DNA from: Vibrio bathopelagicus | GTDB taxonomy: Bacteria > Pseudomonadota > Gammaproteobacteria > Enterobacterales > Vibrionaceae | Assembly (NCBI RefSeq): GCF_014879975.1 | Contig: NZ_CP062500.1 | Coordinates: forward strand, 992,001-1,056,000 | Reading direction: 5' to 3' | DNA: 64,000 nucleotides | Part shown: positions 46,355 through 55,588 of the stretch, piece by piece | How the letters are laid out: the number at the start of each line of letters is the position of its first letter | Position numbering within the stretch: the stretch's first letter is position 1 | Notes under the pieces: model-generated | The model's database searches: none | What the model was told of the DNA's origin: nothing | The model's input: only the letters and a program-made list of their open reading frames with translations | Translations under genes and position numbers: made by a program

Positions 46355-47788
46355 ATGATGCGCCCACAATCTATTCATCACCCGCTCTGGGTACAGTGGG
46401 CGCAGCAGAACCCACATCAAACAGCGTTAGTGACTCCTAATCTCGCATACACTTGGCTGCAAGTCTCAGTGTTAGTGAGTGAGTACCAACAACAATTATC
46501 CCATCAAGGTTTATCTAAAGGTGATGTACTGACGATTGTCGGTAAGAACCAAGCTGAAGTGATTCCTGTGTATTTTGCAGCCTTAAATCTAGGTGTGGTT
46601 TGTGCGTTTACAACGCCTCAACCAGCAGCTCGTTTAACGCAAAAGCTTGAATCTCTCTATGGTTCACCGGATAGACGGTACCTGTGGTTGTTAGATAGTT
46701 GTGGGTTAGATCATTCTGATGCTGTTGACCTCAGGACTATATTGGTGACGTTACCTTGCTTGAACGAAGTGAAGGTCGATGGTGATGACAAGCCAACAAC
46801 ACCGAAAAATCCTAACTTTAATCCTCAATCTTTAGCGAGTATCGTCTTCACTTCTGGCTCTACCGGAAACCCGAAAGCGGTGGCGCATACGTTGCAGCAA
46901 CACTTACGTTCGGCAGACGGTTTACTCGACGTTTTCCACTTTGAATTGGGTGATACTTGGTTGCTTAGCTTACCGATGTACCACGTGTCAGGATTAGCGA
47001 TAGTTCACCGTTGGTTGGCTGCTGGTGGTTGCATCAAAATAGGTACAGGTCAGCTTGAATCAGACATCGAAGACTGCAGTCATGCATCGCTAGTTGCGAC
47101 TCAGCTACATCGGTTACTAAAGAGTAAGCAAGCACTTACTTTAACTCATGTGCTGCTGGGTGGTAGCCATATCCCAGAAGCGCTAGGGCTTGAAGCGCAA
47201 CAAATGGGTATCGAAACATGGCTCGGATACGGCATGACAGAAGCCGCTTCGACTGTGACCGCGAAGCCCGTCGATGGTACCAAAACGGCAGGCTTTGTTC
47301 TCGACCAGCGCCAATTGAAAATTGAAGATCAGCGCATCTATATTGGCGGTAATACACTTGCTTCTGGTTATTACTATCAAGGTAACTTAATGGCATTGGT
47401 TGATGATCAAGGGTGGTTCGATAGTAAAGACCTCGGTGAATGGGATGGCGAACAAGTGTCGATTATTGGCCGAGCGGATAACCAGTTTATTTCCGGCGGT
47501 GAAAACATTCACTGTGAAGAAATTGAGATAATACTTAACCAGTTATTTGAAGTTAAACAAGCCTTTGTGGTACCCGTGAAAGACAGTGAGTTTGGCTTTA
47601 GACCTGTAGCGATTGTCGATTGTGACGAGCTACCGACTAAAGAGTGGTTTGCAGAGCAACTGAAAGGAAGCCTAGAGCGATTCAAATTTCCTATCGAGTA
47701 TTATCAAATGCCTGAGCAAGAACAGCAGGGTATTAAGGTCTCGCGCGCAGGGTTGGCGCAATGGTTACAGCAGATGCATTCTAAATAG
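46355..47788 (+). CDS. menE: MenE, o-succinylbenzoate-CoA ligase
   Basis: A 477-residue acyl-adenylate-forming ligase. The ATP-binding loop TSGSTGNPKAVAHT, the A5 motif GYGMTEAAST and the hinge/A8 region DLGEWDGEQVSIIGRADNQFISGGENI are present. It activates o-succinylbenzoate with CoA. Last gene of the men cluster, 77 bases after menC. Two adjacent ATG codons could each serve as start. Confidence 0.95.
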   Translation: MMRPQSIHHPLWVQWAQQNPHQTALVTPNLAYTWLQVSVLVSEYQQQLSHQGLSKGDVLTIVGKNQAEVIPVYFAALNLGVVCAFTTPQPAARLTQKLESLYGSPDRRYLWLLDSCGLDHSDAVDLRTILVTLPCLNEVKVDGDDKPTTPKNPNFNPQSLASIVFTSGSTGNPKAVAHTLQQHLRSADGLLDVFHFELGDTWLLSLPMYHVSGLAIVHRWLAAGGCIKIGTGQLESDIEDCSHASLVATQLHRLLKSKQALTLTHVLLGGSHIPEALGLEAQQMGIETWLGYGMTEAASTVTAKPVDGTKTAGFVLDQRQLKIEDQRIYIGGNTLASGYYYQGNLMALVDDQGWFDSKDLGEWDGEQVSIIGRADNQFISGGENIHCEEIEIILNQLFEVKQAFVVPVKDSEFGFRPVAIVDCDELPTKEWFAEQLKGSLERFKFPIEYYQMPEQEQQGIKVSRAGLAQWLQQMHSK

Positions 47789-47806
47789 AACTGAGAGCAA
47801 TAAAGC

Positions 47807-47876
47807 GAAGCGCAATACACGGTGACTAGTCGTAATTGCGCTTCAGGGGGTTGTGATGGTGGTGAAGCCATCACAA
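47807..47876. terminator. Two hairpins between the convergent menE and nagE-like genes
   Basis: First stem GAAGCGCAAT (47807-47816) with ATTGCGCTTC (47835-47844). Second stem TTGTGATGG (47851-47859) with CCATCACAA (47868-47876). Neither has a strong T-tract. Their position between two convergent gene ends suggests termination or 3'-end protection for both transcripts. Confidence 0.5.
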
Positions 47877-47913
47877 ATTCTTAGCATTTTATCTTTGGAT
47901 CTAGCTGTTTAGC

Positions 47914-49335
47914 TTAAGCGAGTGCCTTCTTCATTTGTTCAGCAACCTTATCTACTTTACCTAAACCGATGATGACTTGTAGGCCACCTTTTCCAATAGG
48001 AACAACGCCTGCAGCACCTAGTTTTTTCAGTTTGTCACTGTCTGCTGCTGAAGAGTCTTTTACTGTTAAGCGTAAGCGTGTAATACAGTTATCCACTTCT
48101 AGAATGTTGTCTGCACCACCAATAGCTTCGATGTAGTTGTTGGTTAGGCTAACTAATGCTTCTGGAGACTTTGTTTCGCTTTCTGCTTCCATCTCTTCAC
48201 CACGACCCGGAGTACGTAGATTGAACTTGATGATAGCGAAGCGGAAAATACCGTAGTAAAGCGCGAAGAACACCACACCTTGAACTAATAACATGTACCA
48301 GTTAGTCGCTAACGGGTTTTGGCTTGATAGCACTAAGTCAACAAAGCCCGCAGAGAAGCCGAAGCCTGCCATCCATTCCATGCTTGCTGCAATGTAAAGC
48401 GACAAACCTGTTAACACAGCGTGTAGTAGGAACAACACCGGAGCTAGGAACATAAAGCTGAACTCTAGAGGCTCAGTGATGCCTGTGAAGAACGAAGCCA
48501 TGGCTGCAGCAAGCATGATGGCGAATACTTGGTTCTTGTTTTTCGCGTCAGCGCAGTGGTACATCGCCAATGCTGCTGCAGGTAAACCAAACATCATGAT
48601 AGGGAAGAAGCCTGCTTGGTACATGCCTGTTTTCCCCGGAATACCCGTACCGTTAGCGATAGATTGAGCACCACCTAAGAAGTTTGGAATGTCGTTGATA
48701 CCAACAACGTCGAACCAGAACACAGGGTACAACGCATGGTGCATACCTATTGATAGGAATAAACGGTTAAAGAAGCCAAACAGACCTGCCCCCACCGCGC
48801 CCATGCTTTCTAGTTTAATACCTAGAACGATCAGAGCATCATAAACAGCTGGCCAGATGTATAGCAGAGCAAAAGAGAGTGCCATACCAGCGATTGAAGT
48901 AAGGATAGGAACTAAACGCTTACCGCTGAAGAACGCTAAAGCTTGAGGAAGCTCGACGGTTGAGTAGCGGTTGTAGATCTCAGCAGAGATGATACCCACG
49001 ATGATACCCACGAATTGATTGCTGATTTTACCAAATGCCGCTGGAACTTCACTTAATTCAACATCCAGTAATTGAGCGACAGAGCCCGGAGCAAGCAATG
49101 TGGTAACGACCAAGAACATCACAAAGCCAGACAATGCGGCTGAGCCGTTTTTATCTCGGCTTAAACCAAAAGCCACACCCACAGCGAAAAGTACTGCCAT
49201 GTTGTCGATGATTGCGCCGCCAGATTTGATCAAGAATGCGGCTAAGATACTTTCTGACCCCCAACCCACAGGATCTAACCAGTAGCCGATCCCCATTAGA
49301 ATTGCTGCCGCAGGTAATGTTGCCACTGGAACCAT
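47914..49335 (-). CDS. nagE: NagE-like PTS permease, EIICB (5' frameshift likely)
   Basis: The main frame gives 473 residues: a glucose-superfamily EIIC membrane domain (~1-360, with NRLFLSIGMHHALYP and GITEPLEFSFMFLAP) and a C-terminal EIIB domain whose phosphorylated Cys417 lies in DNCITRLRLTV. No EIIA domain follows. It best fits N-acetylglucosamine-type NagE. The first ATG in this frame is internal: the real N-terminus MNILGYMQK lies upstream in another frame (see 49336-49376), so a single base seems to be missing. Convergent with menE, divergent from a LysR gene. The substrate is inferred from family resemblance. Confidence 0.82.
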   Translation of the reverse strand: MVPVATLPAAAILMGIGYWLDPVGWGSESILAAFLIKSGGAIIDNMAVLFAVGVAFGLSRDKNGSAALSGFVMFLVVTTLLAPGSVAQLLDVELSEVPAAFGKISNQFVGIIVGIISAEIYNRYSTVELPQALAFFSGKRLVPILTSIAGMALSFALLYIWPAVYDALIVLGIKLESMGAVGAGLFGFFNRLFLSIGMHHALYPVFWFDVVGINDIPNFLGGAQSIANGTGIPGKTGMYQAGFFPIMMFGLPAAALAMYHCADAKNKNQVFAIMLAAAMASFFTGITEPLEFSFMFLAPVLFLLHAVLTGLSLYIAASMEWMAGFGFSAGFVDLVLSSQNPLATNWYMLLVQGVVFFALYYGIFRFAIIKFNLRTPGRGEEMEAESETKSPEALVSLTNNYIEAIGGADNILEVDNCITRLRLTVKDSSAADSDKLKKLGAAGVVPIGKGGLQVIIGLGKVDKVAEQMKKALA

Positions 49336-49376
49336 CAGTGCCTTACCTACTTTTGCATATATCCGAGTATATTCAT
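49336..49376 (-). pseudogene. Out-of-frame 5' end of the nagE-like gene
   Basis: An ATG at 49376, with AGGGG 6 bases upstream, encodes MNILGYMQK and then meets TAG. In the next frame the codons read KVGKALMVPVATLPAAA, exactly the continuation expected for NagE, which in E. coli begins MNILGFFQRLGRAL. The two frames join if the four-base A-run (T at 49351-49354 on the plus strand) is read as five. So the gene carries either a one-base deletion or a homopolymer sequencing error. Confidence 0.75.
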
Positions 49377-49535
49377 TTGAACCCCTAATATGTATTAATT
49401 ATTTTAATGTGCTAATTGACGACCACTTCCGAATAAAGGTTGATGTCACTAGCAATTTAAGAATCTTCGGATATTAGAAACTTATTTATCGATGCAAACA
49501 AACGAAACGAGTAGTACCATGGATTAAAAATTTTA

Positions 49536-50429
49536 ATGGGTATTGATGTGGCTAACCAACAACTGCTACTCAGAAACTTACACACATTTAATGTGGCAGC
49601 CAAAACCATGAGCTTTACTTTGACGGCACAAGAGCTGCACTTAACACAAGGCGCTGTGAGCCATAGGATTAAGGTTCTTGAGCAAGAACTCGGGTTCAAT
49701 TTGTTTGTAAGAGGAACTCGTAAGCTTGAATTGACCAGTGAGGGCTATCGTTTTCACTCGACGCTCTCTAAATCGTTGCACAGTATTTTTTCAGAAATTG
49801 ATGAGATCAATGCAACAGAGATGGCGGGTGAGATCAACATCGCTACTTCTAGTGGGTTTGCTAATGGCTGGCTGTTACCACGTTTAGCCGATTTCAAAGC
49901 TAAGTATCCGAAGTTCAATATCAATTTGTTTGCTCATGAGGAGCAGCAGGATTTCCACATTAATGATATTGAAGTTGCTATCTACTTCGACTCAGAGCAT
50001 CACACAAATGTGTATCGAAAGCGGTTGTTTGGCGAGAAATATATCCCGATATGTTCACCTAAATACGCGAAGCAACATAATATTTATGAGGATGGGTTAG
50101 AGTCTCTAAAGCGTATCAACTTCATTCATGCTTTGGGATCAGATGCTTGGCAACGTTGGGTCAATCATATGGATCTGGACGTTGATATTTTCAAACAATT
50201 TTATTGTGTGAGTCACCGAGAAATGGGTTTCTTAGGAGCAACTCATGACTTAGGTGTCGCGATGGGGCGCTATCATTTTGTTAAGCAGTACATTGAGACT
50301 GGTGAGCTCATAACGCCTTATCCGAGCATGGATACAGACAAAGGGTATGATTTAATTTGCCCGCTAGGTACGGAAAAGCGCCCTAAGGTAAGAACCTTTA
50401 TTAAGTGGTTAGAGGGGCAATTACGCTAG
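49536..50429 (+). CDS. LysR-family regulator, DsdC-like
   Basis: A 297-residue LysR-type regulator. The N-terminal winged helix (~12-70) has LHTFNVAAKTMSFTLTAQEL and QGAVSHRIKVLEQELG; the rest is a substrate-binding fold. The DNA-binding segment and the C-terminus resemble E. coli DsdC (D-serine regulator) and the GcvA group. Divergent from the nagE-like gene over 160 bases, but control of a PTS gene by this type would be unusual. No clear ribosome site precedes the ATG; a GTG four codons in is an alternative. Confidence 0.88.
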   Translation: MGIDVANQQLLLRNLHTFNVAAKTMSFTLTAQELHLTQGAVSHRIKVLEQELGFNLFVRGTRKLELTSEGYRFHSTLSKSLHSIFSEIDEINATEMAGEINIATSSGFANGWLLPRLADFKAKYPKFNINLFAHEEQQDFHINDIEVAIYFDSEHHTNVYRKRLFGEKYIPICSPKYAKQHNIYEDGLESLKRINFIHALGSDAWQRWVNHMDLDVDIFKQFYCVSHREMGFLGATHDLGVAMGRYHFVKQYIETGELITPYPSMDTDKGYDLICPLGTEKRPKVRTFIKWLEGQLR

Positions 50430-50535
50430 GTTAGTTAATTTAGCAATTAGATAGTTCAAAACAGAATTTATTATCTTTATAACCATCCATCATAATAAAC
50501 CCTATAAATAACGGATTATAGAATAAGGTCTTATT

Positions 50536-50700
50536 ATGAAAATTGCCCTCATCATCGCGGTTTTACTGCAGATAGGCCAAGCAGTGACTTCGGCTGGGCT
50601 GACTCGATCGTTGGCTGAACTCACAGCATTTGTATTGGTTGTGCTACTTGTTTTGATGAAAAGAGAGAGCAAAAAGAGTGAAAAGCCCGTGTTTGACTAG
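50536..50700 (+). CDS. 54-residue membrane protein
   Basis: A short gene starting MKIALIIAVLLQIGQAV, with AAGG 7 bases before the ATG. The product has two hydrophobic segments (residues 2-16 and ~29-42) and a lysine/glutamate-rich tail (MKRESKKSEKP). It stands alone between the LysR gene and a good terminator. Similar tiny two-helix proteins occur in Vibrio; the function is unknown. Confidence 0.7.
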   Translation: MKIALIIAVLLQIGQAVTSAGLTRSLAELTAFVLVVLLVLMKRESKKSEKPVFD

Positions 50701-50729
50701 TGATTGTTGTAGCAATGTATACATACGAT

Positions 50730-50763
50730 AAAGGCAAAGCCCATTTGAGCTTTGCCTTTTTGT
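50730..50763 (+). terminator. Terminator after the 54-residue ORF
   Basis: An 11-bp stem AAAGGCAAAGC/GCTTTGCCTTT with an 8-base loop, then TTGTTTT, 29 bases after the stop. Confidence 0.88.
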
Positions 50764-50828
50764 TTTGTCGCTCGCTAATCTGTTTGTCTGGCTAACACAC
50801 AAACCAATCTAAAGTGCTTCTTTGCGTA

Positions 50829-51758
50829 TTAGACGTATTCGGCGAGAGTTAACCACGCTAATGAGCCTGTCGAAATCATCGTCCACATTGTAATACCAAA
50901 CATTAATGGCTTCGGTCCTGCTGCTTTAAGTTTCTCAACTGAAATACCGCAACCAATCAAGAATAGACACACCACCAATGCACGCTTAGATACATCAAAA
51001 ATACCTTGGTAGACCATCTCAAATTGTGGCAATAAGTCACTGACAGCGATAGCAGCGCAGTAGAAGAAAATGAAGTAAGGAATCGTAATCTTCTTTTTAT
51101 CGTTCTTGAAGATCATCGCACTGACCAAGGCGATCGGGATAATCCAAAGTGCACGTGCTAGCTTCAACGTTGTCGCTGTAGTCAGTGCTTCTTCGCCATA
51201 AGCTGATGCTGCACCAACAACTGAAGATGTATCATGAATCGCAATTGCAGCCCATGTACCGAAAGTTTGCTGGCTTAACTCAAGAGCATGGCCAATCATC
51301 GGGAACAAGAAAAGGGCGACCGAATTCAACACGAAAACAGTGGCTAATGCCAAGCCAATCTGTTCATCATTTGCTTTAATTGCTGGTGCTACGGCGGCAA
51401 TGGCGCTACCACCACAAATTGCGGTACCAGAAGAGATGAGATAACCCGTAGTGCGATCCAGCCCCATTCGTTTAGCCAAGAACCAACCAATGACTAATGT
51501 ACCAATAATCGTCGTTACAATGAGACCAATACCATCGCCTGTTACCGCTAATGCTTTTTCAAACTGAATACCAAAACCTAAGCCGACAATAGAGTAGGCC
51601 AGTAGTTTTTTGGTGAGTTTGCCTACTTCAAGGTGCTCAGGAACTAAACCTAAACTAGCAAGTAGGAAACCGATAACGAGGGCTGTCGGTGAGCTAACCC
51701 AAGGCGTTAAGCAAAACAGTGCAGCAAGATAAAATGGAACGGACTTTTTTAGGTTCAT
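50829..51758 (-). CDS. YeiH/UPF0324-family membrane protein, putative anion exporter
   Basis: A 309-residue protein with about ten membrane helices and the family core [19 protein letters not shown] and [12 protein letters not shown]. Members are annotated as putative sulfate exporters (YeiH in E. coli); direct evidence for the substrate is thin. It stands as a single gene between two hairpins. The ATG at 51758 is the only sensible start. Confidence 0.88.
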   Translation of the reverse strand: MNLKKSVPFYLAALFCLTPWVSSPTALVIGFLLASLGLVPEHLEVGKLTKKLLAYSIVGLGFGIQFEKALAVTGDGIGLIVTTIIGTLVIGWFLAKRMGLDRTTGYLISSGTAICGGSAIAAVAPAIKANDEQIGLALATVFVLNSVALFLFPMIGHALELSQQTFGTWAAIAIHDTSSVVGAASAYGEEALTTATTLKLARALWIIPIALVSAMIFKNDKKKITIPYFIFFYCAAIAVSDLLPQFEMVYQGIFDVSKRALVVCLFLIGCGISVEKLKAAGPKPLMFGITMWTMISTGSLAWLTLAEYV

Positions 51759-51843
51759 TGTATTTAGAGTCTTGTTTTGTTGTGGCGTTATTGTGATGAG
51801 ACCACTATACGTTCAATAAAATGATAAGTAAGTCTAAATGAAT

Positions 51844-51878
51844 TGAACAAACGTTAAGGAAAATTTAACGCTTGTTCA
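51844..51878 (-). terminator. Hairpin after the MFS-acyltransferase gene
   Basis: TGAACAA-A-CGTTAA pairs with TTAACG-C-TTGTTCA, 13 bp with one mismatch and a 7-base loop, 26 bases beyond the MFS/PlsC stop. The T-tract is poor. It could end that transcript or lie in the yeiH-like leader. Confidence 0.5.
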
Positions 51879-51904
51879 GTTGATATGAATAAAGGGTCGA
51901 TTAC

Positions 51905-53779
51905 TTAGCGTAGCGATCCACGAAGATCAGAGACTGACTGTCGAAGAGTTTCGCATGAGGCATCTTTAGGTAAAATAGGCTCGCCAACTTCAATCTCTAG
52001 CTTAGTCCAGAAGCGGGTTGGTAACCCTTTGCAGGCTCTGCCTTTGTAACGACTGAAGTAGCTACCCCATAACCCTTTGAGGGCCATTGGAATGACAGAT
52101 ACAGGAGAACGTTTGATAATCAGCTCCATTCCACGCATGAACTCTGCAACCTCACCATCAGACGTTAGCTTTCCTTCTGGGAAAATACACACGATGTGGC
52201 CTTCATGCAGGGCATGTTCTACTTCTTTGAAAGCATTTCGAATCGAGCTACGGTTCGTTGCGGAGATTGGAATAACCCCCGCTCTTTTTAAGAAACGTCG
52301 AATTGGCGGCAATTCGGTGTAATCTTCTTCCATCACAAAGCGGATCAAGCGAGGGCAAACGGCATTCAGCAATAATGCATCCATATAACTCACGTGGTTG
52401 CAGACAATCAGCGCCCCGCCTTTCTCTGGTAAGTGGTGAAGGTTCTTATGCTTTACTCGGTACATGGTGTGAGTCACCACCCACGTAAAGAAACGGAAAG
52501 CGTAAATAGGCACCTGATAAAACAGGTAAAGCATAACTAAAGTGTTTCCCACCGCGAGCAACACAAACAGTTGTGGAATCGAAAACTCTAGAACGCTGAG
52601 GCAAACAATACCTAAGACTGCACTTCCAACCATGAACAGTGAGTTATAGATGTTCAAGCCCGCGATAACTTGCGCTCGTTCATTTGGTTTGGCTCTAAAC
52701 TGCATCAAAGAGTACAAAGGCACGATGAATATGCCGCCCGATATGCCAAGCAGCAGTAGATAGGCAAATAGAGGCCATAATTCTGAGTAAGACACGAAGC
52801 TTTTGAACGAATCGAATTCAGGAAGTGCATCTGGTATCGACACGGCCATTAAAAATCCGAAAATAGAGATGCCTAGGCTGCCCATGGGTACAATACCGAT
52901 CTCAATTCTGTGGTTGGATAACTTGTCACAAGCCAATGAACCAATGGCAATACCGACTGAAAACAGCGCTAATAAAAACGCGACAGCACTTTCCGTACCG
53001 TTTAGGTAAACCTTGGTGAAGTTGGGAAACTGAGTGAGATAAGTAGCCCCTAAGAACCAAAACCAGCTTATCGCAATCAGTGCTTGGAACGTAGGTCGAT
53101 CCTTCTTAGCAATCGCAAGTGTTTGGCGTGTCAGTGTAATTGGTTGCCATTTCACTTTTAGATTAGGCGCATTGCTTGGCGCTTCAGGAATGAAGTGACT
53201 GGCTAAATAACCGAGCACCGCAAACGTCACGATGCAAACTGCGGCGATCAGCTTTGAATTCTCTTCTGAGGCAATAATCCCAGCGCCTAAGGTGCCGATC
53301 AAAATAGCTAAGAAGGTGCCTGTCTCGACCAAAGCGTTACCAGAAACCAGTTCTTTCGATTCTAGCTGCTGAGGAAGTAGGGCGTATTTTACAGGGCCAA
53401 AGAAGGCACTTTGTGTTCCCATTAAAAACAGCAATAGAAGCAGAATCGCGTAGCTTTCGTAGATAAAACCAATGGCACCCAGTGACATGATCACGACTTC
53501 AAGAAGCTTAACCTTACGGATGAACCAAGATTTTTCGTACTTATCCGCCAAGACACCTGCTAAAGCAGAAAAAAGAAAGAAGGGCAGAATAAAAAGACCA
53601 GCGGCCAAGTTAATGAACAAATTGCTGGAAATTGGCAAGGTGTCTACGCTTGCGAAGGCAACAAATAGCAGCAGGACATTTTTGAAGATGTTGTCGTTAA
53701 AGGCTCCCAAAAATTGGGTAATAAAATAGGGTAGGAACCTTTTTTGGGCTAACAGCGAGGATTGGCTGTCATTGTTCAT
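51905..53779 (-). CDS. MFS transporter fused to a PlsC-type acyltransferase
   Basis: A 624-residue fusion. Residues ~10-400 form a 12-helix MFS domain of the LplT type (FLGAFNDNIFKN, LAGVLADKYEKSW). Residues ~420-624 form a 1-acylglycerol-phosphate acyltransferase domain with the HX4D motif NHVSYMD (His462, Asp467) and FPEGKLTSDG. The natural reading is lysophospholipid import plus re-acylation in one protein. In E. coli the LplT transporter and the Aas acyltransferase are separate; here the acyl-ACP synthetase part of Aas is absent. It is 17 bases after the tetR gene in the same operon. Confidence 0.9.
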   Translation of the reverse strand: MNNDSQSSLLAQKRFLPYFITQFLGAFNDNIFKNVLLLFVAFASVDTLPISSNLFINLAAGLFILPFFLFSALAGVLADKYEKSWFIRKVKLLEVVIMSLGAIGFIYESYAILLLLLFLMGTQSAFFGPVKYALLPQQLESKELVSGNALVETGTFLAILIGTLGAGIIASEENSKLIAAVCIVTFAVLGYLASHFIPEAPSNAPNLKVKWQPITLTRQTLAIAKKDRPTFQALIAISWFWFLGATYLTQFPNFTKVYLNGTESAVAFLLALFSVGIAIGSLACDKLSNHRIEIGIVPMGSLGISIFGFLMAVSIPDALPEFDSFKSFVSYSELWPLFAYLLLLGISGGIFIVPLYSLMQFRAKPNERAQVIAGLNIYNSLFMVGSAVLGIVCLSVLEFSIPQLFVLLAVGNTLVMLYLFYQVPIYAFRFFTWVVTHTMYRVKHKNLHHLPEKGGALIVCNHVSYMDALLLNAVCPRLIRFVMEEDYTELPPIRRFLKRAGVIPISATNRSSIRNAFKEVEHALHEGHIVCIFPEGKLTSDGEVAEFMRGMELIIKRSPVSVIPMALKGLWGSYFSRYKGRACKGLPTRFWTKLEIEVGEPILPKDASCETLRQSVSDLRGSLR

Positions 53780-53796
53780 TATCTATCCTTCGATGA

Positions 53797-54387
53797 TTAC
53801 CAGTTAGTGAGGTAGTTTGAGATTAGGTTATTAATCAGTTCTTTACCATCAATGGGTTCAGAAGCGAAAAATTTATCATCAACACTCAGCAGGGTTATTC
53901 CGTGAACACCAGACCATAACACACGGCTTGCTTTCACAACTTCACTTTCGGTGTGTTCAGGCGCAATGGCCATTAATAATTGCTCTAGCATGCCCGTCAT
54001 TTTATCGATTCGATTAGATTGCCACTCAGGAAGGTTTTCACCATTCATGTTGTGTTCGAAGATAAGCTGCCAGCGATGAGGATTTTTCTGTGCGTAGTCG
54101 TGGTAGCAATAAGCGAGGTTGAATAAAGCTTGCTGTGGATTACTTGATTTTTCTACGGCTGATGCGGATTCAGAGGCTAGTTCGTCTAGTGTTTGAGCGA
54201 CAACGTGCAAAAGCAACAGGTTATAGTTACCAAACACATTCACAAGAGTACTAGGTACATACCCAATCATATTGGCGATTTTTCGTAAACTTAACTCGTG
54301 ATAAGAGTGCTCTTCTAGGAAGTCCGTCACTGTCTTTAAGGTGAGCTGAACCAGTTGTTCTCGAGTGTGATCGTTTCTTCGTGCCAT
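53797..54387 (-). CDS. TetR-family regulator
   Basis: A 196-residue TetR regulator with an N-terminal helix-turn-helix (~15-60, LSLRKIANMIGYVPSTLVNVFGN) and a WHG-type C-terminal ligand domain (SGVHGITLL). It precedes the MFS/acyltransferase gene by 17 bases, so it probably controls that gene and itself. A perfect palindrome lies 18 bases upstream of its start. The inducer may be a lipid, judging from the partner gene; this is inference. Confidence 0.9.
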   Translation of the reverse strand: MARRNDHTREQLVQLTLKTVTDFLEEHSYHELSLRKIANMIGYVPSTLVNVFGNYNLLLLHVVAQTLDELASESASAVEKSSNPQQALFNLAYCYHDYAQKNPHRWQLIFEHNMNGENLPEWQSNRIDKMTGMLEQLLMAIAPEHTESEVVKASRVLWSGVHGITLLSVDDKFFASEPIDGKELINNLISNYLTNW

Positions 54388-54404
54388 GAGTAGTATCTAG
54401 TAAA

Positions 54405-54417
54405 TGAACATCGTTCA
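54405..54417. promoter_or_regulatory. Putative TetR operator
   Basis: TGAAC-ATC-GTTCA, a perfect 5-3-5 palindrome, 18 bases upstream of the tetR start. The position and symmetry fit an autoregulatory TetR site. Confidence 0.5.
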
Positions 54418-54584
54418 ATATTTTAATGCTGCCCCAGAGTGCCGTCAATCCTTTAGCTACATTAGTAAACAATTAATAACCGCAATATTATGATACATGT
54501 GTAAACGCCGTGAATATTTCATTGTTCTTTGTTAACGAGTATGATTAAGGTGTCGAAAGATAAAGAAACCTATAAAGGATAATA

Positions 54585-55493
54585 ATGAAACGATTTTTCT
54601 CACTAGTCGCGATCCTGTTGGTAACAGTCGCGGTGACGCCAATCGCGGAAGCGAAAAAGTTTGGTGGTGGTAAGTCATTTGGCAAAAGCTTTAAAACGGC
54701 TCCAGCACCAAAGCAACAAAATACGAATTCGATCCGACAAGATCAAACTGGTAAGAACACAGCAGCTAACTCTAGCAAGAAAGGCCTTATGGGTGGTCTG
54801 CTAGGTGGTTTGCTTGCTGGTGGTCTATTAGCTGCATTCTTCGGTGGCGCATTTGAAGGTATTCAGTTTATGGATATTCTGATTATGGGTCTGATTGCTT
54901 TCCTTGCGTTCAAATTCCTACGCGGAATGTTGGGGGCGAAGCAAGGCTCCATGAATCAGCAGAATGCACGTGGCCAACAGCCAGCATTCGGCGGCATGGG
55001 TCAGAACAAGTTTGAACAACCGCAGCAAAAGCCTAATGTTCATAACTTCGAGCAAGCACAACCTCAATCTCAAGGCGCTGCTGGCGGCTTTGGTTTTGGT
55101 GCGCAAAGCGATGTTCCACACAATTACCCACCGGGCTTTGATCAAGCAGCTTTCATCAATGGCTCGCGTGAACACTACCGTACACTGCAAGGTGCATGGA
55201 ACCACAACGAGTTGAATACAATTGAAGAATACGTTTCTCCAAGCCTATTCGAAGACCTGAAAGCTGAGCGTGATAAGCTTTCTGGCGAGCAACATACAGA
55301 CGTAATGTACGTTGATGCTGAAATCGTTCGTGCTGACCATGACGGTAGCAAGGCTCAATTAAGCCTACAGTTTAGCGGTCGTTACCGTGATACTGCGGAT
55401 GGTGTTGAAGAAGATATTACAGATATCTGGCACTTAGAGCGTGATCTAACTACTGACAATGCGCCTTGGTTAATTGTTGGTATCCAAGGCTAA
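54585..55493 (+). CDS. Tim44-like domain membrane protein
   Basis: A 302-residue protein: signal peptide (1-23, cleavage after IAEA), a basic Gly/Ser/Lys/Gln region, two hydrophobic segments (~66-90 and ~92-112), a Gln/Gly-rich linker, and a C-terminal Tim44/MRPL45-like domain (~180-300) ending in DIWHLERDLTTDNAPWLIVGIQG. Such proteins are widespread in proteobacteria; their role is unclear. Single gene with its own terminator. Confidence 0.88.
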   Translation: MKRFFSLVAILLVTVAVTPIAEAKKFGGGKSFGKSFKTAPAPKQQNTNSIRQDQTGKNTAANSSKKGLMGGLLGGLLAGGLLAAFFGGAFEGIQFMDILIMGLIAFLAFKFLRGMLGAKQGSMNQQNARGQQPAFGGMGQNKFEQPQQKPNVHNFEQAQPQSQGAAGGFGFGAQSDVPHNYPPGFDQAAFINGSREHYRTLQGAWNHNELNTIEEYVSPSLFEDLKAERDKLSGEQHTDVMYVDAEIVRADHDGSKAQLSLQFSGRYRDTADGVEEDITDIWHLERDLTTDNAPWLIVGIQG

Positions 55494-55553
55494 TTCCAAG
55501 AGTTAACTAAACATCAATATGATGTAGTTATTAGGAATGACACCCAATAATAG

Positions 55554-55588
55554 AAAGCCCCTGCTGAGAAATCAGCAGGGGCTTTTTT
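55554..55588 (+). terminator. Terminator after the Tim44-like gene
   Basis: A perfect 14-bp stem beginning AAAGCCCCTGCTGA, with a GAAA tetraloop and six T residues. Confidence 0.93.
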
